Notes: generated by a model not told the origin, from the letters alone. Numbered from the stretch's first letter, positions 1 to 6,959 are shown. The stretch: 10,753 nt of DNA from Thermoprotei archaeon (GCA_003649445.1 QMRV01000066.1:1-10753), one strand, 5' to 3'. A program made the numbers and translations.

Positions 1-1407
1 CACCCAGGACCGTTCATATGGAATAAGATTGAGCCTACCAAAGGTGTATACGACTTTTCAGAAACAGATAGGTATGTTAAAGCAGCCCAAAAATACGGTA
101 TCCATATAATAGCAACTATTTGGCCTTATGCGGAGTGGGACCAAAAACATTGGGAGAGTCAGTCTGGTTGGAAGCCTTCTAGGGGTTTTGAGGGTTTTTT
201 GCCTTTAAGCCGTTATAAGCCTCACGATATGGAAGCCTATAAGGCTTTTGTTAAAACCCTAGTAGAACGTTACGATGGAGACGGTGTAGATGATATGCCT
301 GGTCTTAAACAGCCAATAAAACATTGGGAGGTAATTAATGAGCCTGAGATGGGTTTTATTAGACCTGAACCCCTAAACTTTTTTAGAGGTTCTCCAGAAG
401 ACTATTTAGAGGTTTTAAAGGTTACCTATGAGGCTATCAGGGAGGCTGACCCTGAAGCAAAAGTTTTGAATGGTGGAATAGCCTATGTTCCGGAGAAGCT
501 TGAAGAATGGGATCTTTTTTGGGGTAAGGTTTTCAAGCTTGGAGGAGCAAAATACATAGACATTCTCACAGTCCATAACCTAAACCCCTATCTAGGTGAA
601 GCCCTAGAAAGGCTTTATAGTTATCTAGGTCGGCAGGGGATAAAAAAGCCTATATGGGTTACAGAGCTTCAGGTGGCTGAGGGTATTCCTATTCCGCCAA
701 CAGGAGAGGTTTTAAGTAGGGAGGGGCAGGCTAAGGCTATTGTTAAAGCCTATTTAGACGGTTTCTCTCTTAACGTTGAAAAAATTTTTTACACATCCTA
801 TATGGCTTTTCCAGGTGGGTTTGAAACACTTGCTAAGTCAGCTTTAATAGAGGCTGGGGAACGTAAACCAGCCTACTATGCGGTTAAAACAATGGTAACC
901 CTTTTAGAGGGGTTTAGTAGGGCTGAAAAGTTGGAGGAAAACCTTTACAGGTTTATCTTACCAGACAAAACCGAAGTATATGTTGTCTGGTCTGGAGGAA
1001 AACTTCCATCCAATATTAAGGGTGAGGTTTTAACTGTAACTTTAACAGGGAAAGCAAACCTAACCGATGTTTCAACCCTTAGGTTGGGTGGGGAGCCAAC
1101 CTATATTGTTAAAGGGTCTAGAGAAAAATTGGAAAGCCTTATGTTAAAGCTTAGGGAAGAAAAACAGCCAAAAATACAGCCTCCACCTGTCAGTGGGATG
1201 GAAACTGTGGAAAAACCAAAAATCGGTAGGATTGACTTAAACGGTGATGGAAGAGTAGACTATGGAGATTTAGAGGTTTTAAAGGGGGTTTATGGGTTGT
1301 CAACTGGTGAAAAAAGGTTTAAACCGGAGGTTGACCTAAACGGTGATGGGATAATAGATATTGTTGATTTAGCTATTTTAGCCTGCCATTACGGTGAAAA
1401 CGTTTAG
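1..1407 (+). CDS. Clan GH-A glycoside hydrolase with C-terminal dockerin-like domain (5' end outside window)
   Basis: The frame is open from base 1, so the start lies upstream and about 468 residues are visible. The first part reads like a TIM-barrel glycosidase (WNKIEPTKGVYDFSETDRYV, then IIATIWPYAEW). The motif VINEPEM carries the likely acid/base Glu (codon 340-342), and IWVTELQVAEG carries the likely nucleophile Glu (664-666). Their order and spacing fit retaining clan GH-A enzymes (GH5/GH39/GH42-like) that cut beta-linked polysaccharides. After a small beta-rich domain and a Pro-rich linker (about 1150-1220), two DLNGDG loops (about 1231-1404) form a dockerin type I-like calcium-binding pair. 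Dockerins normally bind cohesins, which suggests an extracellular, protein-tethered enzyme. No signal peptide can be judged because the N-terminus is missing. The stop is 5 bases from the convergent gene remnant on the other strand. The exact GH family and substrate are not determined. Confidence 0.85.
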   Translation, partial: HPGPFIWNKIEPTKGVYDFSETDRYVKAAQKYGIHIIATIWPYAEWDQKHWESQSGWKPSRGFEGFLPLSRYKPHDMEAYKAFVKTLVERYDGDGVDDMPGLKQPIKHWEVINEPEMGFIRPEPLNFFRGSPEDYLEVLKVTYEAIREADPEAKVLNGGIAYVPEKLEEWDLFWGKVFKLGGAKYIDILTVHNLNPYLGEALERLYSYLGRQGIKKPIWVTELQVAEGIPIPPTGEVLSREGQAKAIVKAYLDGFSLNVEKIFYTSYMAFPGGFETLAKSALIEAGERKPAYYAVKTMVTLLEGFSRAEKLEENLYRFILPDKTEVYVVWSGGKLPSNIKGEVLTVTLTGKANLTDVSTLRLGGEPTYIVKGSREKLESLMLKLREEKQPKIQPPPVSGMETVEKPKIGRIDLNGDGRVDYGDLEVLKGVYGLSTGEKRFKPEVDLNGDGIIDIVDLAILACHYGENV

Positions 1408-1412
1408 GTGTG

Positions 1413-1618
1413 TTAGGTTATTGTTATCGTTGTTTCAACTTTTTTGTTAACGGTCTTGGTTTTTCCCAGCCTTTCCATAGGTATGCTTCAACCGTGTAAT
1501 TTCCCTTTTTGCTTGGCTCCGTCTTAGTATAGCCTATCTCTTTGACTCTAAACCTAAGCCTAAAAAAATCAGACATTAAAACTAGAAAAAGTGTTAATAC
1601 TAGGGCAAAGAAAATTTA
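1413..1618 (-). pseudogene. Remnant of small membrane-anchored beta-strand protein, frameshifted
   Basis: On the minus strand, from just after an in-frame stop at 1616-1618, the sequence reads a hydrophobic helix (FFALVLTLFLVLM) followed by polar, strand-like sequence (VKEIGYTK, GNYTVEAYLWKGWEKPR). In the raw frame it stops at 1424. Adding one A to the six-A run near 1438 gives an ending KKVETTITIT and a stop at 1413, which looks more like a real beta-domain C-terminus. The only ATG in frame (1574-1576) would cut off the hydrophobic helix. It lies directly downstream of moxR, where archaeal operons usually carry DUF58 or other membrane genes, so it may be the tail of such a gene. The family is not recognised. 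Confidence 0.4.
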
Positions 1619-1691
1619 TCGTTAAAAATGGAGGTTAAACATGATACTGTTGCCAATGCTACTATTACACGTATCCCTTTACTAGTTATCT

Positions 1692-2593
1692 TCAAGTTTT
1701 CGGAACCTTAACCTCATTTAAAACTCTACTAATAACTTCCTCAACCTTTAAACCCTCAGCCTCATACTCCGGTTTTAGTCTTATCCTATGAGACAAAACA
1801 TTTTTTGTAAGCTTTTTTACGTCGTCAGGTATAACGTAGCTTCTACATTCAATGTAGGCTAAAGCTCTACACCCTTATAAAGCCATATACTCGCCCTCAG
1901 ACTTAGACCAGTAAGTATTTCCTCCATGCTTCTTAAACCGTTTATAATTTCAACTATATAGGTTTTCACCTGCTCAGAAACATAAACCTTCTTAACCTCT
2001 TCAACTATCCTATCAACATCCTCAGGTTTCATAACGCTTTGTACAACAGGTTTTTCAAGCTCATCAATTCTCGAAATTATTTCTATCTCCTCTTTACTGT
2101 CAGGATAGTTTACACCAACCTGAAAAGCAAACCTGTCAATTTGAACCTCTGTAAGGGGATAGGTTCCCTCACTACCATAGGGAAGTTGTGTTGCCAAAAC
2201 TAGAAAAGGTTTTGGAAGTTCTAAGGTTTGCCCCTCAATCGTAACCTGTCTTTCCTGCGTAGCCTCAAGTAATGCTTCTTGAGTTTTGCTTGGAGCCCTA
2301 TTCAACTCATCAACCAAAAATATGTTTGCAAATATTGGACCCCGTTTAAGACCCCATTCACCTTTACCCATAGAATAAAAGGTTGTCCCAATAATGTCTG
2401 CTGGTAAAAGGTCTGGAGTCATCTGAACACGTTTAAAAGTTCCACCCAAAACCTGAGCAAAAGTTTTTGCAAGCAAAGTTTTACCTGTACCTGGAGGACC
2501 TTCAAGCAAAACATGACCCTCAGAAAGCAAAGCAACCAAAAGCATCCTTAAAACATCCCTTTTACCAACAATAAACCTTGAAACCTCATCCAA
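1692..2593 (-). CDS. MoxR-family AAA+ ATPase (one frameshift near 1872)
   Basis: MoxR ATPases are AAA+ chaperones thought to insert cofactors or remodel partner proteins, usually beside DUF58, VWA or DUF4129/DUF4350 membrane proteins. The visible frame starts at TTG 2591-2593. It shows Walker A GPPGTGKT (residues about 32-39), pore-region sequence DLLPADIIG, Walker B IFLVDELNRAP, sensor-type LVLATQ, an arginine-finger region (TEVQIDRFAFQ) and the start of the lid helix (LSLRASIWLYKG). That frame ends early at 1859. The next frame continues with RALAYIECRSYVIPDDVKKL and runs to a stop at 1692, which is exactly the expected MoxR C-terminal lid. Adding one base to the CCC at 1872-1874 (GGG on the coding strand) joins the two. 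The reading is also open for 12 more codons upstream, to an ATA at 2627-2629 behind a GAGGTGGGG ribosome-binding site, so the true start is uncertain. Total length would be about 300-312 residues, normal for the family. Confidence 0.88.
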
Positions 2594-2747
2594 AACTTTA
2601 TTGATAATTGGTTTTGAATCCAGCCCTATTCCCCACCTCTACGTTTACCAGCTTTCTATCTTAAGACTGTCAAAAAATTCTTAAGGTTTTGCTTACGTTT
2701 ATTCTTTTGGGTTAATTGAGTGTGTTGGTTAAGGCAACTTAAGTTTT

Positions 2748-2926
2748 GCTATGATGTTGTTAAGCTGGAATAGGTTAAGGCTTGGTATGAATGGTTTGAT
2801 AAGAAATGTAAGGTTCTTGGAAGGGGGTTTGTTTTATCTCGGTTGAGGGGAATGAAACAAATAAGGTGCAACAGACTAATATGAGATTAACATAAAAACT
2901 CATTTTAACAACAAGCTATCGCTGAG
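2748..2926 (+). repeat. Degenerate copy 1 of a MITE-like repeat, upstream of the MntA-HepT gene
   Basis: This stretch shares its left end (GCTATGATGTTGTTAA against GCTAGGGTGTTGCTAA), an exact 16-base core TGAAACAAATAAGGTG and a following ATTAACAT..AAAAC...TAACAACA segment with the repeat at 3892-4039. It is longer than the other copy because of about 50 extra bases in the middle. Its ends are only weakly inverted (GTTGTTAA against TTAACAAC). It stops right at the start codon of the next gene, so the right end of the repeat forms that gene's leader. No clear coding sequence is seen here, although a short open reading frame crosses it. Confidence 0.5.
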
Positions 2927-3769
2927 ATGATTTATATGAACGTCTTAACTAGGGATCGTGTGGTTTGGAAGCTCCGTGAAATATTATCTAAGAGGGGGGA
3001 GATTAAGCTGGCCTACCTTATAGGCTCTATCGCGGAGAGGGGGCTCAGCTATCACGATGTAGACGTGGCGGTTCTGCTTGACTGTGACCCTAATGATAAG
3101 CTTAGGATCCTAGGAGAAATACATGATGACATTTGTAAGACTCTCTCCCTAGGTGATGACTGTGTAGATGTTGTTCCTATAGACGAGGTGGACTGGCACT
3201 TCAAATATAGGATTGTTAAAGGTGTTAAGTTGGTGGATAGAGGTGGTGTTAGTCTGCAACTCGTTAAGGAGCTTAACGCCATCTACCCAGAGCTACGGCA
3301 GTTGCTTAACCTTAACCTTAGAGAGTGGATTGAAAGGAACGATCCAAGGAGTATAGATTGGAGTATAGTTAAGAAGCATATGGACTATGCCTTTAAAGCT
3401 GTAGAGAGCCTCAATAAAATCATAACCAAACCTCTAGAGGAGATAACCTCATCGACCATACTTAGGTTGGCGTTTGAGCGTTTGGTGCACACAATAGTTG
3501 AGTCGATTATAGACGTCGCTCGGCATGTAATCTCGGTAAGGGGTTGGGGGCCATCTGAAACATATCGAGACTACGTTGAAATCCTCCGCAAAGAAGGAGC
3601 TATTCCGTCCGAGCTAGCCGAAGAACTTTTCAGATTCATTGTCTGGAGAAACATCCTGGTGCACAGATATGTTGAGATAGACTATTCAAGGCTATATAGG
3701 GACTCAAAAAAGCTGGCCGATATTGTAAGAAAATTTGAGAAGCAGATAATCAAGCTTAAGGAAAATTGA
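2927..3769 (+). CDS. Fused MntA-HepT-like protein: minimal nucleotidyltransferase + HEPN (DUF86-like) toxin
   Basis: This 280-residue protein joins two partners that are normally separate genes. Residues about 5-105 are a minimal nucleotidyltransferase: GS at 33-34, DVD at 44-46 and a third acidic residue in VDVV at about 81. Residues about 125-280 are an all-helical HEPN domain with the RX4HXY motif RNILVHRY (R241, H246, Y248). In the characterised MntA-HepT systems, HepT is a HEPN RNase toxin and MntA is an antitoxin that AMPylates the Tyr of RX4HXY. Every residue of that scheme is present here in one chain. The start is ATG 2927; ATG 2936 is an alternative. No adjacent antitoxin gene is visible on either side, so the N-terminal domain is inferred to restrain the C-terminal one. 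The frame is intact, unlike many neighbours. MITE-like repeats lie on both sides. An alternative role is a fused nucleotidyltransferase-HEPN protein modifying another substrate. Confidence 0.85.
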   Translation: MIYMNVLTRDRVVWKLREILSKRGEIKLAYLIGSIAERGLSYHDVDVAVLLDCDPNDKLRILGEIHDDICKTLSLGDDCVDVVPIDEVDWHFKYRIVKGVKLVDRGGVSLQLVKELNAIYPELRQLLNLNLREWIERNDPRSIDWSIVKKHMDYAFKAVESLNKIITKPLEEITSSTILRLAFERLVHTIVESIIDVARHVISVRGWGPSETYRDYVEILRKEGAIPSELAEELFRFIVWRNILVHRYVEIDYSRLYRDSKKLADIVRKFEKQIIKLKEN

Positions 3770-3891
3770 CACTCCCCCTACTTAAGTGGATTCTTGCTTT
3801 TAAGGTTTTCATCGGTTTTATGTTCATAGCCCTTTTAGGCTCCCATTTTATCCCGTTCCACCTTAGAAGCAGGGGCTCTGTTATGAGCCCG

Positions 3892-4039
3892 TTATAGCGC
3901 GCTAGGGTGTTGCTAAATTCTGGAAGTTAATATCTACGTGTGTATACTTATTAGAGGTGAAACAAATAAGGTGTGATAACAAGGCTATATGGAATTAACA
4001 TGAAAACATCAAAATAACAACATCCTAGCGCGGCTATAA
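3892..4039 (+). repeat. MITE-like element, 148 bp, with about 21-bp terminal inverted repeats
   Basis: The left end (3892-3912, TTATAGCGCGCTAGGGTGTTG) and the right end (4018-4039) are inverted copies that differ by one gap and one substitution. The interior carries the exact 16-mer TGAAACAAATAAGGTG (near 3957) shared with the copy at 2748-2926, and then a shared ATTAACATGAAAAC segment. No protein of useful length is encoded. The size, the inverted ends and the two copies suggest a non-autonomous miniature transposable element. No clear target-site duplication is visible, so a structured RNA or another repeat class remains possible. Confidence 0.6.
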
Positions 4040-4185
4040 ACCATAAAATCTCTAAAATCGGCTTTGCCCTCTTCCTTTTTCAATTTGCCTTAAAGCCCAA
4101 AACCTCCACTTCTCATAAGGACCATTAAAAAACTTCAACCATAAACTTAAGGACTAAAAAGAGGATGAAAGGGTTTACTGATAGG

Positions 4186-4193
4186 TATTTAAG
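4186..4193 (+). promoter_or_regulatory. Archaeal TATA box for the UPF0175-like gene
   Basis: TATTTAAG lies 32 bases before the ATG at 4226. That spacing predicts a very short leader, or none. Confidence 0.45.
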
Positions 4194-4225
4194 TTTCCAA
4201 AATACATCTCAATTTTGTGGTTTCT

Positions 4226-4479
4226 ATGAATGAGGCTAGACTGTTCTATGCCTTACAAAGATATTATTTAGGGGATATTAGTTTTGAGAGGGTTGTTCAA
4301 GACGCAGGCATTACGCTTCACGAACTAATAGATTATGTTAGAGAAAAGGATTTGAGGATTATTTTGACGATGAGGATAGGGTTGAAGGCTTAAAAAAGTT
4401 AAGTAAGCTGATGGAAAAGCATAGGTTGGAAAATGCTGTTAAATTTGCTAGAGAAGCTTACAAAAAAGCTAAAGCGTAA
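4226..4479 (+). pseudogene. UPF0175-like small HTH antitoxin gene, frameshifted
   Basis: From ATG 4226 the product begins MNEARLFYALQRYYLGDISF and then GITLHELIDYVREK. This resembles the helix-turn-helix of UPF0175-type antitoxins (short alpha-helical DNA binders, often paired with PIN toxins). The raw frame stops at 4391-4393 after 55 residues. Adding one A to the AAAA run at 4344-4347 joins it to a frame reading KGFEDYFDDEDRVEGL and then a charged helix, ending at TAA 4477-4479, for about 84 residues. A TATA box sits upstream. No PIN toxin gene follows; a TnpB remnant is next instead, so the toxin half may have been lost. Family assignment is by pattern only and is uncertain; the joined reading is well supported. 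Confidence 0.5.
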
Positions 4480-4544
4480 ACATACGCTTAACGCGCTGAG
4501 ATATATGAAACATAGGGGGAGACGGCACAAACTAGAAGAGATAG

Positions 4545-4745
4545 TTCAGATGTGGGATGGATAGAGATGTAAACGCCTGTATAAACCTGCTCATTAAGTT
4601 GGGGCTGACTAGCTCAGCCCAACTGCCCCGTGATGACTTGATGAACCAGACCGCAGACGTATCCTACGAACCAAAGGATGTGGATAAGTCTGGGAAGGGG
4701 AAACGGAGAAGTCGGAAAAGGAGGGTAAACATTCACCTCCCATGA
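4545..4745 (+). pseudogene. tnpB: TnpB (IS200/IS605 OrfB) C-terminal remnant
   Basis: Only the tail of a TnpB RNA-guided nuclease remains. It opens with half of the zinc-finger knuckle (FRCG), then the RuvC-III motif DRDVNACINLL with its catalytic Asp intact, then a basic C-terminal tail (KSGKGKRRSRKRRVN) ending at TGA 4743-4745. An in-frame TAG at 4542-4544 closes the upstream side, and nothing before it resembles the rest of TnpB. The second Cys pair, the RuvC-I and RuvC-II parts and the N-terminal domain are absent. The tail contains a hairpin at 4602-4620 (GGGCTGA / TCAGCCC, loop CTAGC), in the zone where omega-RNA normally overlaps the tnpB 3' end. The fragment cannot be a working nuclease. 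Confidence 0.75.
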
Positions 4746-4898
4746 ATTTTTCGACATGCTATAAGAAGTCTCATAAGATTCAAAAGATTTAGTACACGAG
4801 AAGCGAAGAAGCTCCTTAAAAAACAGAAACTTCAAGATTTAGATTTGTTTATTGTTAGCTTCTTCCTTAACTTATATTTGGATGAGGGGGAACGTTGA
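4746..4898 (+). pseudogene. Short unassigned reading frame directly upstream of PaREP1 gene
   Basis: After the TnpB stop, the same frame stays open to TGA 4896-4898. It reads RSLIRFKRFSTREAKKLLKK, then QKLQDLDLFIVSFFLNLYLD. The sequence is protein-like (basic helix, then hydrophobic helix) and its stop overlaps the TTG start of the next gene by three bases, like a translationally coupled upstream partner. No ATG, GTG or TTG lies near the expected start; only ATA (4761-4763) is available. It may be a broken antitoxin-like gene or a remnant. No family is recognised. Confidence 0.3.
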
Positions 4899-5378
4899 AG
4901 AGTATCGAAGTTTCTGAAGAGGTTTATGAGCTAATCTCAGCAATTGCAAAAAGGAAAGCTAAAGACGTTGAAGAGGTCATTCTAGAATACGTCACTAAGG
5001 ACATAGACCCCGGTATGAGAGTTGAAGTCTACATGAAACTTCATGAGAAGTATCTTAAGGATGCAGAGGAGCTTTATGCTAAGAGTGAGCTAGCCCAGGC
5101 TGGTGAGAAATATTGGGGTGCCATTACAGCTCTCCTTAACGCTATCGAGGAGAAAAAGGGTTGGAGTCACTATACTCATAGGGACTGTGCTGAAATCGTG
5201 GAGAGGCTATCTGAAGAGTTAAAGGAGTCTCTGGGAAGACTCTTTGCAAGTATTGAAAGGCTGCATGCGAACTACTACCACAACTTTCTGACAAAAGTAA
5301 ACTTTGAAGCACACAGAGAAGGATGCACTCAAACTCGTGCAGAAACTTAAAAGCCTTAACAGCATCTACTTAGGTTAA
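4895..5378 (+). CDS. PaREP1-family protein (frameshift near the 3' end)
   Basis: PaREP1 proteins are small helical archaeal proteins, first noted as a paralogous repeat family in Pyrobaculum; their function is unknown. The start is TTG 4895 behind a GAGGGGG ribosome-binding site. Residues about 1-35 (SIEVSEEVYELISAIAKRKA) look like a ribbon-helix-helix-type N-terminus. Residues about 40-140 carry the PaREP1 signature: AEELYAKSELAQAGEKYWGA, then KKGWSHYTHRDCAEIVERL and RLHANYYHNFL. The raw frame ends at 5350 with an atypical tail (CTQTRAET). Removing one G from the GG at 5321-5322 gives DALKLVQKLKSLNSIYLG and a stop at 5376-5378, the expected helical ending and about 160 residues. A second PaREP1 gene lies 340 bases downstream in the same orientation. 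Confidence 0.8.
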
Positions 5379-5408
5379 TACGCTTGGCGCCATTTTACCG
5401 TGGCTGAG

Positions 5409-5600
5409 TCAACTCAGCCCGTTGACTGTTCTTCTGAAAAGCTTGACTTCGCCCTTGTCCGGTGTCTCCAACAAGCCCATAATTTTTAAGCAGGATTGTC
5501 TTTCCTACGCCCGACTTGCCCAGATTGATACGAATTCGCCCTCCTTCACCATGAGGTTTACGCCCTTCTGGGGGACTTTGAGAAGTTGGGTATCTTGACA
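5409..5600 (-). pseudogene. ABC-type ATPase fragment (Walker A region), broken
   Basis: On the minus strand the sequence reads GVNLMVKEGEFVSI in one frame and GKSGVGKTILLKN in the next, and after another shift DKGEVKLFRRTVNGLS with a stop at 5409. Together these match the first part of an ABC ATPase: the strand before the P-loop, Walker A GKSGVGKT (about 5499-5525), and the D-x-G-E-V strand after it. The signature motif, Walker B and the rest are missing, and at least two frame changes are needed. It is base-richer in G+C than its neighbours, which suggests a different origin. It is a truncated, dead remnant; a different P-loop NTPase cannot be excluded. Confidence 0.5.
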
Positions 5601-5636
5601 GCCACCGCTGGAATGGGTTGGAGAAGGTGTTGAGGA

Positions 5637-5646
5637 AATATTTAAA
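5637..5646 (+). promoter_or_regulatory. Possible TATA box for the second PaREP1 gene
   Basis: AATATTTAAA stands out in its surroundings about 73 bases before the ATG at 5719. This would give a leader of about 45 bases. It is weak evidence because the spacing is not decisive. Confidence 0.3.
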
Positions 5647-5718
5647 CTTGAAGTTGATACCTATTGGGATTGAAGGTGAATGATTATCGATTAGGTGGGC
5701 TTAAGGAGTTTTGAGGAA

Positions 5719-6234
5719 ATGTCAGCTACGATCACAATTCCAAGCGGAATCGTTGAGAAAGCGAAGAAGTTAGCATCGATTTGAGATCGTTAACCGTTGA
5801 GGCCATTTTAAGGGAGCTAGGATTAGATCCAAATGAGGAGGCTGAAATTCGCCTAGAACTTGCTGAGAAAAGTTTAGAAGAAGCTAAAGACTACATGAAG
5901 AAGAAAGATCCTATACAAGCCTCAGAGAAGCTATATAAAGCGGTTGAAGAATACGTGAAAATACTGGGTCAATTACATAAACTTCCACAATATGAGAAGG
6001 CAAAAACCGAGGGGAGATGGTGGACACAACTCTTAGGTAAATCAGCTAGAAGACTCTCAAAAATTCTCAAGGAGCCAAGGATTGAGCAAACATGGGCTAT
6101 AGCTTACGAAATACATATATGGGAATTTTCACGAAGCAAAATATAGCATAGAATACATCGAGAATGATGTAAAATATGTTGAATGGATCGTTGAGTATAC
6201 AAAGAAGTCTGTTCAGAAGCTATCAGAAAAATAG
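5719..6234 (+). CDS. Second PaREP1-family protein (two frameshifts)
   Basis: A short first frame starts at ATG 5719 behind GAGGAA and reads MSATITIPSGIVEKAKKL, a typical N-terminal strand-helix of PaREP1 proteins. It stops at 5782. The middle frame (raw start TTG 5781) gives EEAEIRLELAEKSLEEAKDY, then DPIQASEKLYKAVEEYVKIL and a helix with AIAYEIHIWEF, and stops at 6146. A third frame continues HEAKYSIEYIENDVKYVEWI to a stop at 6232-6234. One base added at the TT near 5770 and one T removed from TTTT near 6127 make a single protein of about 171 residues, normal for the family. It is clearly diverged from the first PaREP1 copy, so this is not a recent duplication. The function is unknown; the helical fold and toxin-antitoxin surroundings hint at a stress or defence role. 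Confidence 0.72.
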
Positions 6235-6428
6235 TTACCATACCTATAGCGGGTTAATTCTCACTCCTCTAAACATCACAGACATCATCAGCTTTTACCT
6301 TAACCCCCTCCTCCACCCTCAAGCGAGGGGTATAGCTGAGGTCTTCATCTTCAGGTTTAGACTAATGTGAAGTTCCTACTCCCAGAGAATCCAAGGCTGC
6401 AAATTTTATAAGTGGTTATTGGTGATGA

Positions 6429-6959
6429 TGGGTAGGGTCAAGCGTTGAAGATCTACAGGAGCTTAAAGATGTCACCAATAGACGATATCGCCTATGTTAG
6501 CGCGCGCTAAGAAGGATTCTAGCTAAATATTCTAAACGTGAAAAGAATAAGGTAAGAGACTTCCTGCATAAGCTGACAACATTCCTAACTAAGGAATTCA
6601 AAGAGCATATCCACGGCTTTTCTAGCATTAAATTCCTCAACCCGCATAACTCAACTAAGGAATGCTCCAGATGTGGTGAATTAAATGAAGCACTAAAAGG
6701 AGCATCTTATGAATGTAAATTCTGTGGATTAAAAATCAACAGACAGTTAAACGCATCCATAAATTTATATCTTCAAATGGAGGGGCTTTCTCCATCCCCA
6801 AAGCTCTTCGATGAGCTGATGAATGGATGGAGCGGGTTCACCCAGACAGGAGAGAAGGCTAATGAAGACTTCAATGAACCCAAGAGGAGTATTAGGCTGA
6901 TGAATCCCAAAAGAAACATACCAACAGTAATGTTTAGGTATGTTTCTCAGAACCCCTAA
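6429..6959 (+). pseudogene. tnpB: TnpB (IS200/IS605 OrfB) remnant with internal deletion, in-frame stop and altered RuvC-III
   Basis: The frame reads VEDLQELKDVTNRRYRLC, an in-frame TAG (6498-6500), then RALRRILAKYSKREKNKVRD, the usual helical region of TnpB. It jumps almost directly from KEFKEH to FLNPHNSTKECSRCG, so the roughly 60 residues that carry the RuvC-II Glu are gone. The zinc finger is complete (CSRC and CKFC). The RuvC-III motif, normally DRDxNA, reads INRQLNASINL, so the catalytic Asp is lost. The C-terminal part ends at TAA 6957-6959. The N-terminal domain and RuvC-I are absent. The 3' part holds several nested hairpins. It is a nuclease-dead remnant; the in-frame stop argues against a domesticated regulator. 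Confidence 0.8.

Larger units (their letters stand above)
3770..4225. other. Non-coding stretch with hairpin, MITE-like repeat and promoter
   Basis: No convincing gene is seen in these 456 bases. They hold a 6-bp stem-loop (GGGCTC 3873-3878 and GAGCCC 3885-3890, loop TGTTAT), the 148-bp repeat at 3892-4039, about 140 bases of low-complexity AT-rich sequence, and a TATA box at 4186-4193. Confidence 0.6.

Noticed and set aside
2748..2926. C/D box sRNA suggested by ATGATGT near the left end and CTGA near the right end
   Set aside because: The boxes are about 165 bases apart, far longer than archaeal C/D sRNAs, with no C'/D' pair.
3052..3282. 76-codon minus-strand frame inside the MntA-HepT gene
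   Set aside because: It is Ser/Thr/Leu-rich and low in complexity, lies fully inside a gene with clear motifs, and has no start signals: a shadow frame.
2748..4039. CRISPR repeats suggested by the recurring 16-mer TGAAACAAATAAGGTG
   Set aside because: There are only two copies more than 1 kb apart, with no regular spacing, no spacers and no cas genes. The flanking similarity and inverted ends fit a transposable repeat.
4614..4835. 73-codon minus-strand frame across the first TnpB tail
   Set aside because: It is antiparallel to recognisable TnpB sequence and shows no family features.
5402..5419. GGCTGAGTCAACTCAGCC as an operator or terminator
   Set aside because: It is an 18-base near-palindrome, but it falls at the end of the broken ABC-ATPase fragment, with no promoter or T-run next to it and no second copy.
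6176..6370. 64-codon plus-strand frame after the second PaREP1 gene
   Set aside because: Its first part is out of frame with the real PaREP1 C-terminus and the rest lacks protein-like features. I see no gene in 6235-6428; a minus-strand stretch there (about 6260-6370) looks weakly protein-like but has no start or family.
6429..6959. Domesticated nuclease-dead TnpB repressor
   Set aside because: An in-frame stop, loss of the N-terminal domain and an internal deletion make a working protein unlikely; kept only as a possible RNA remnant.
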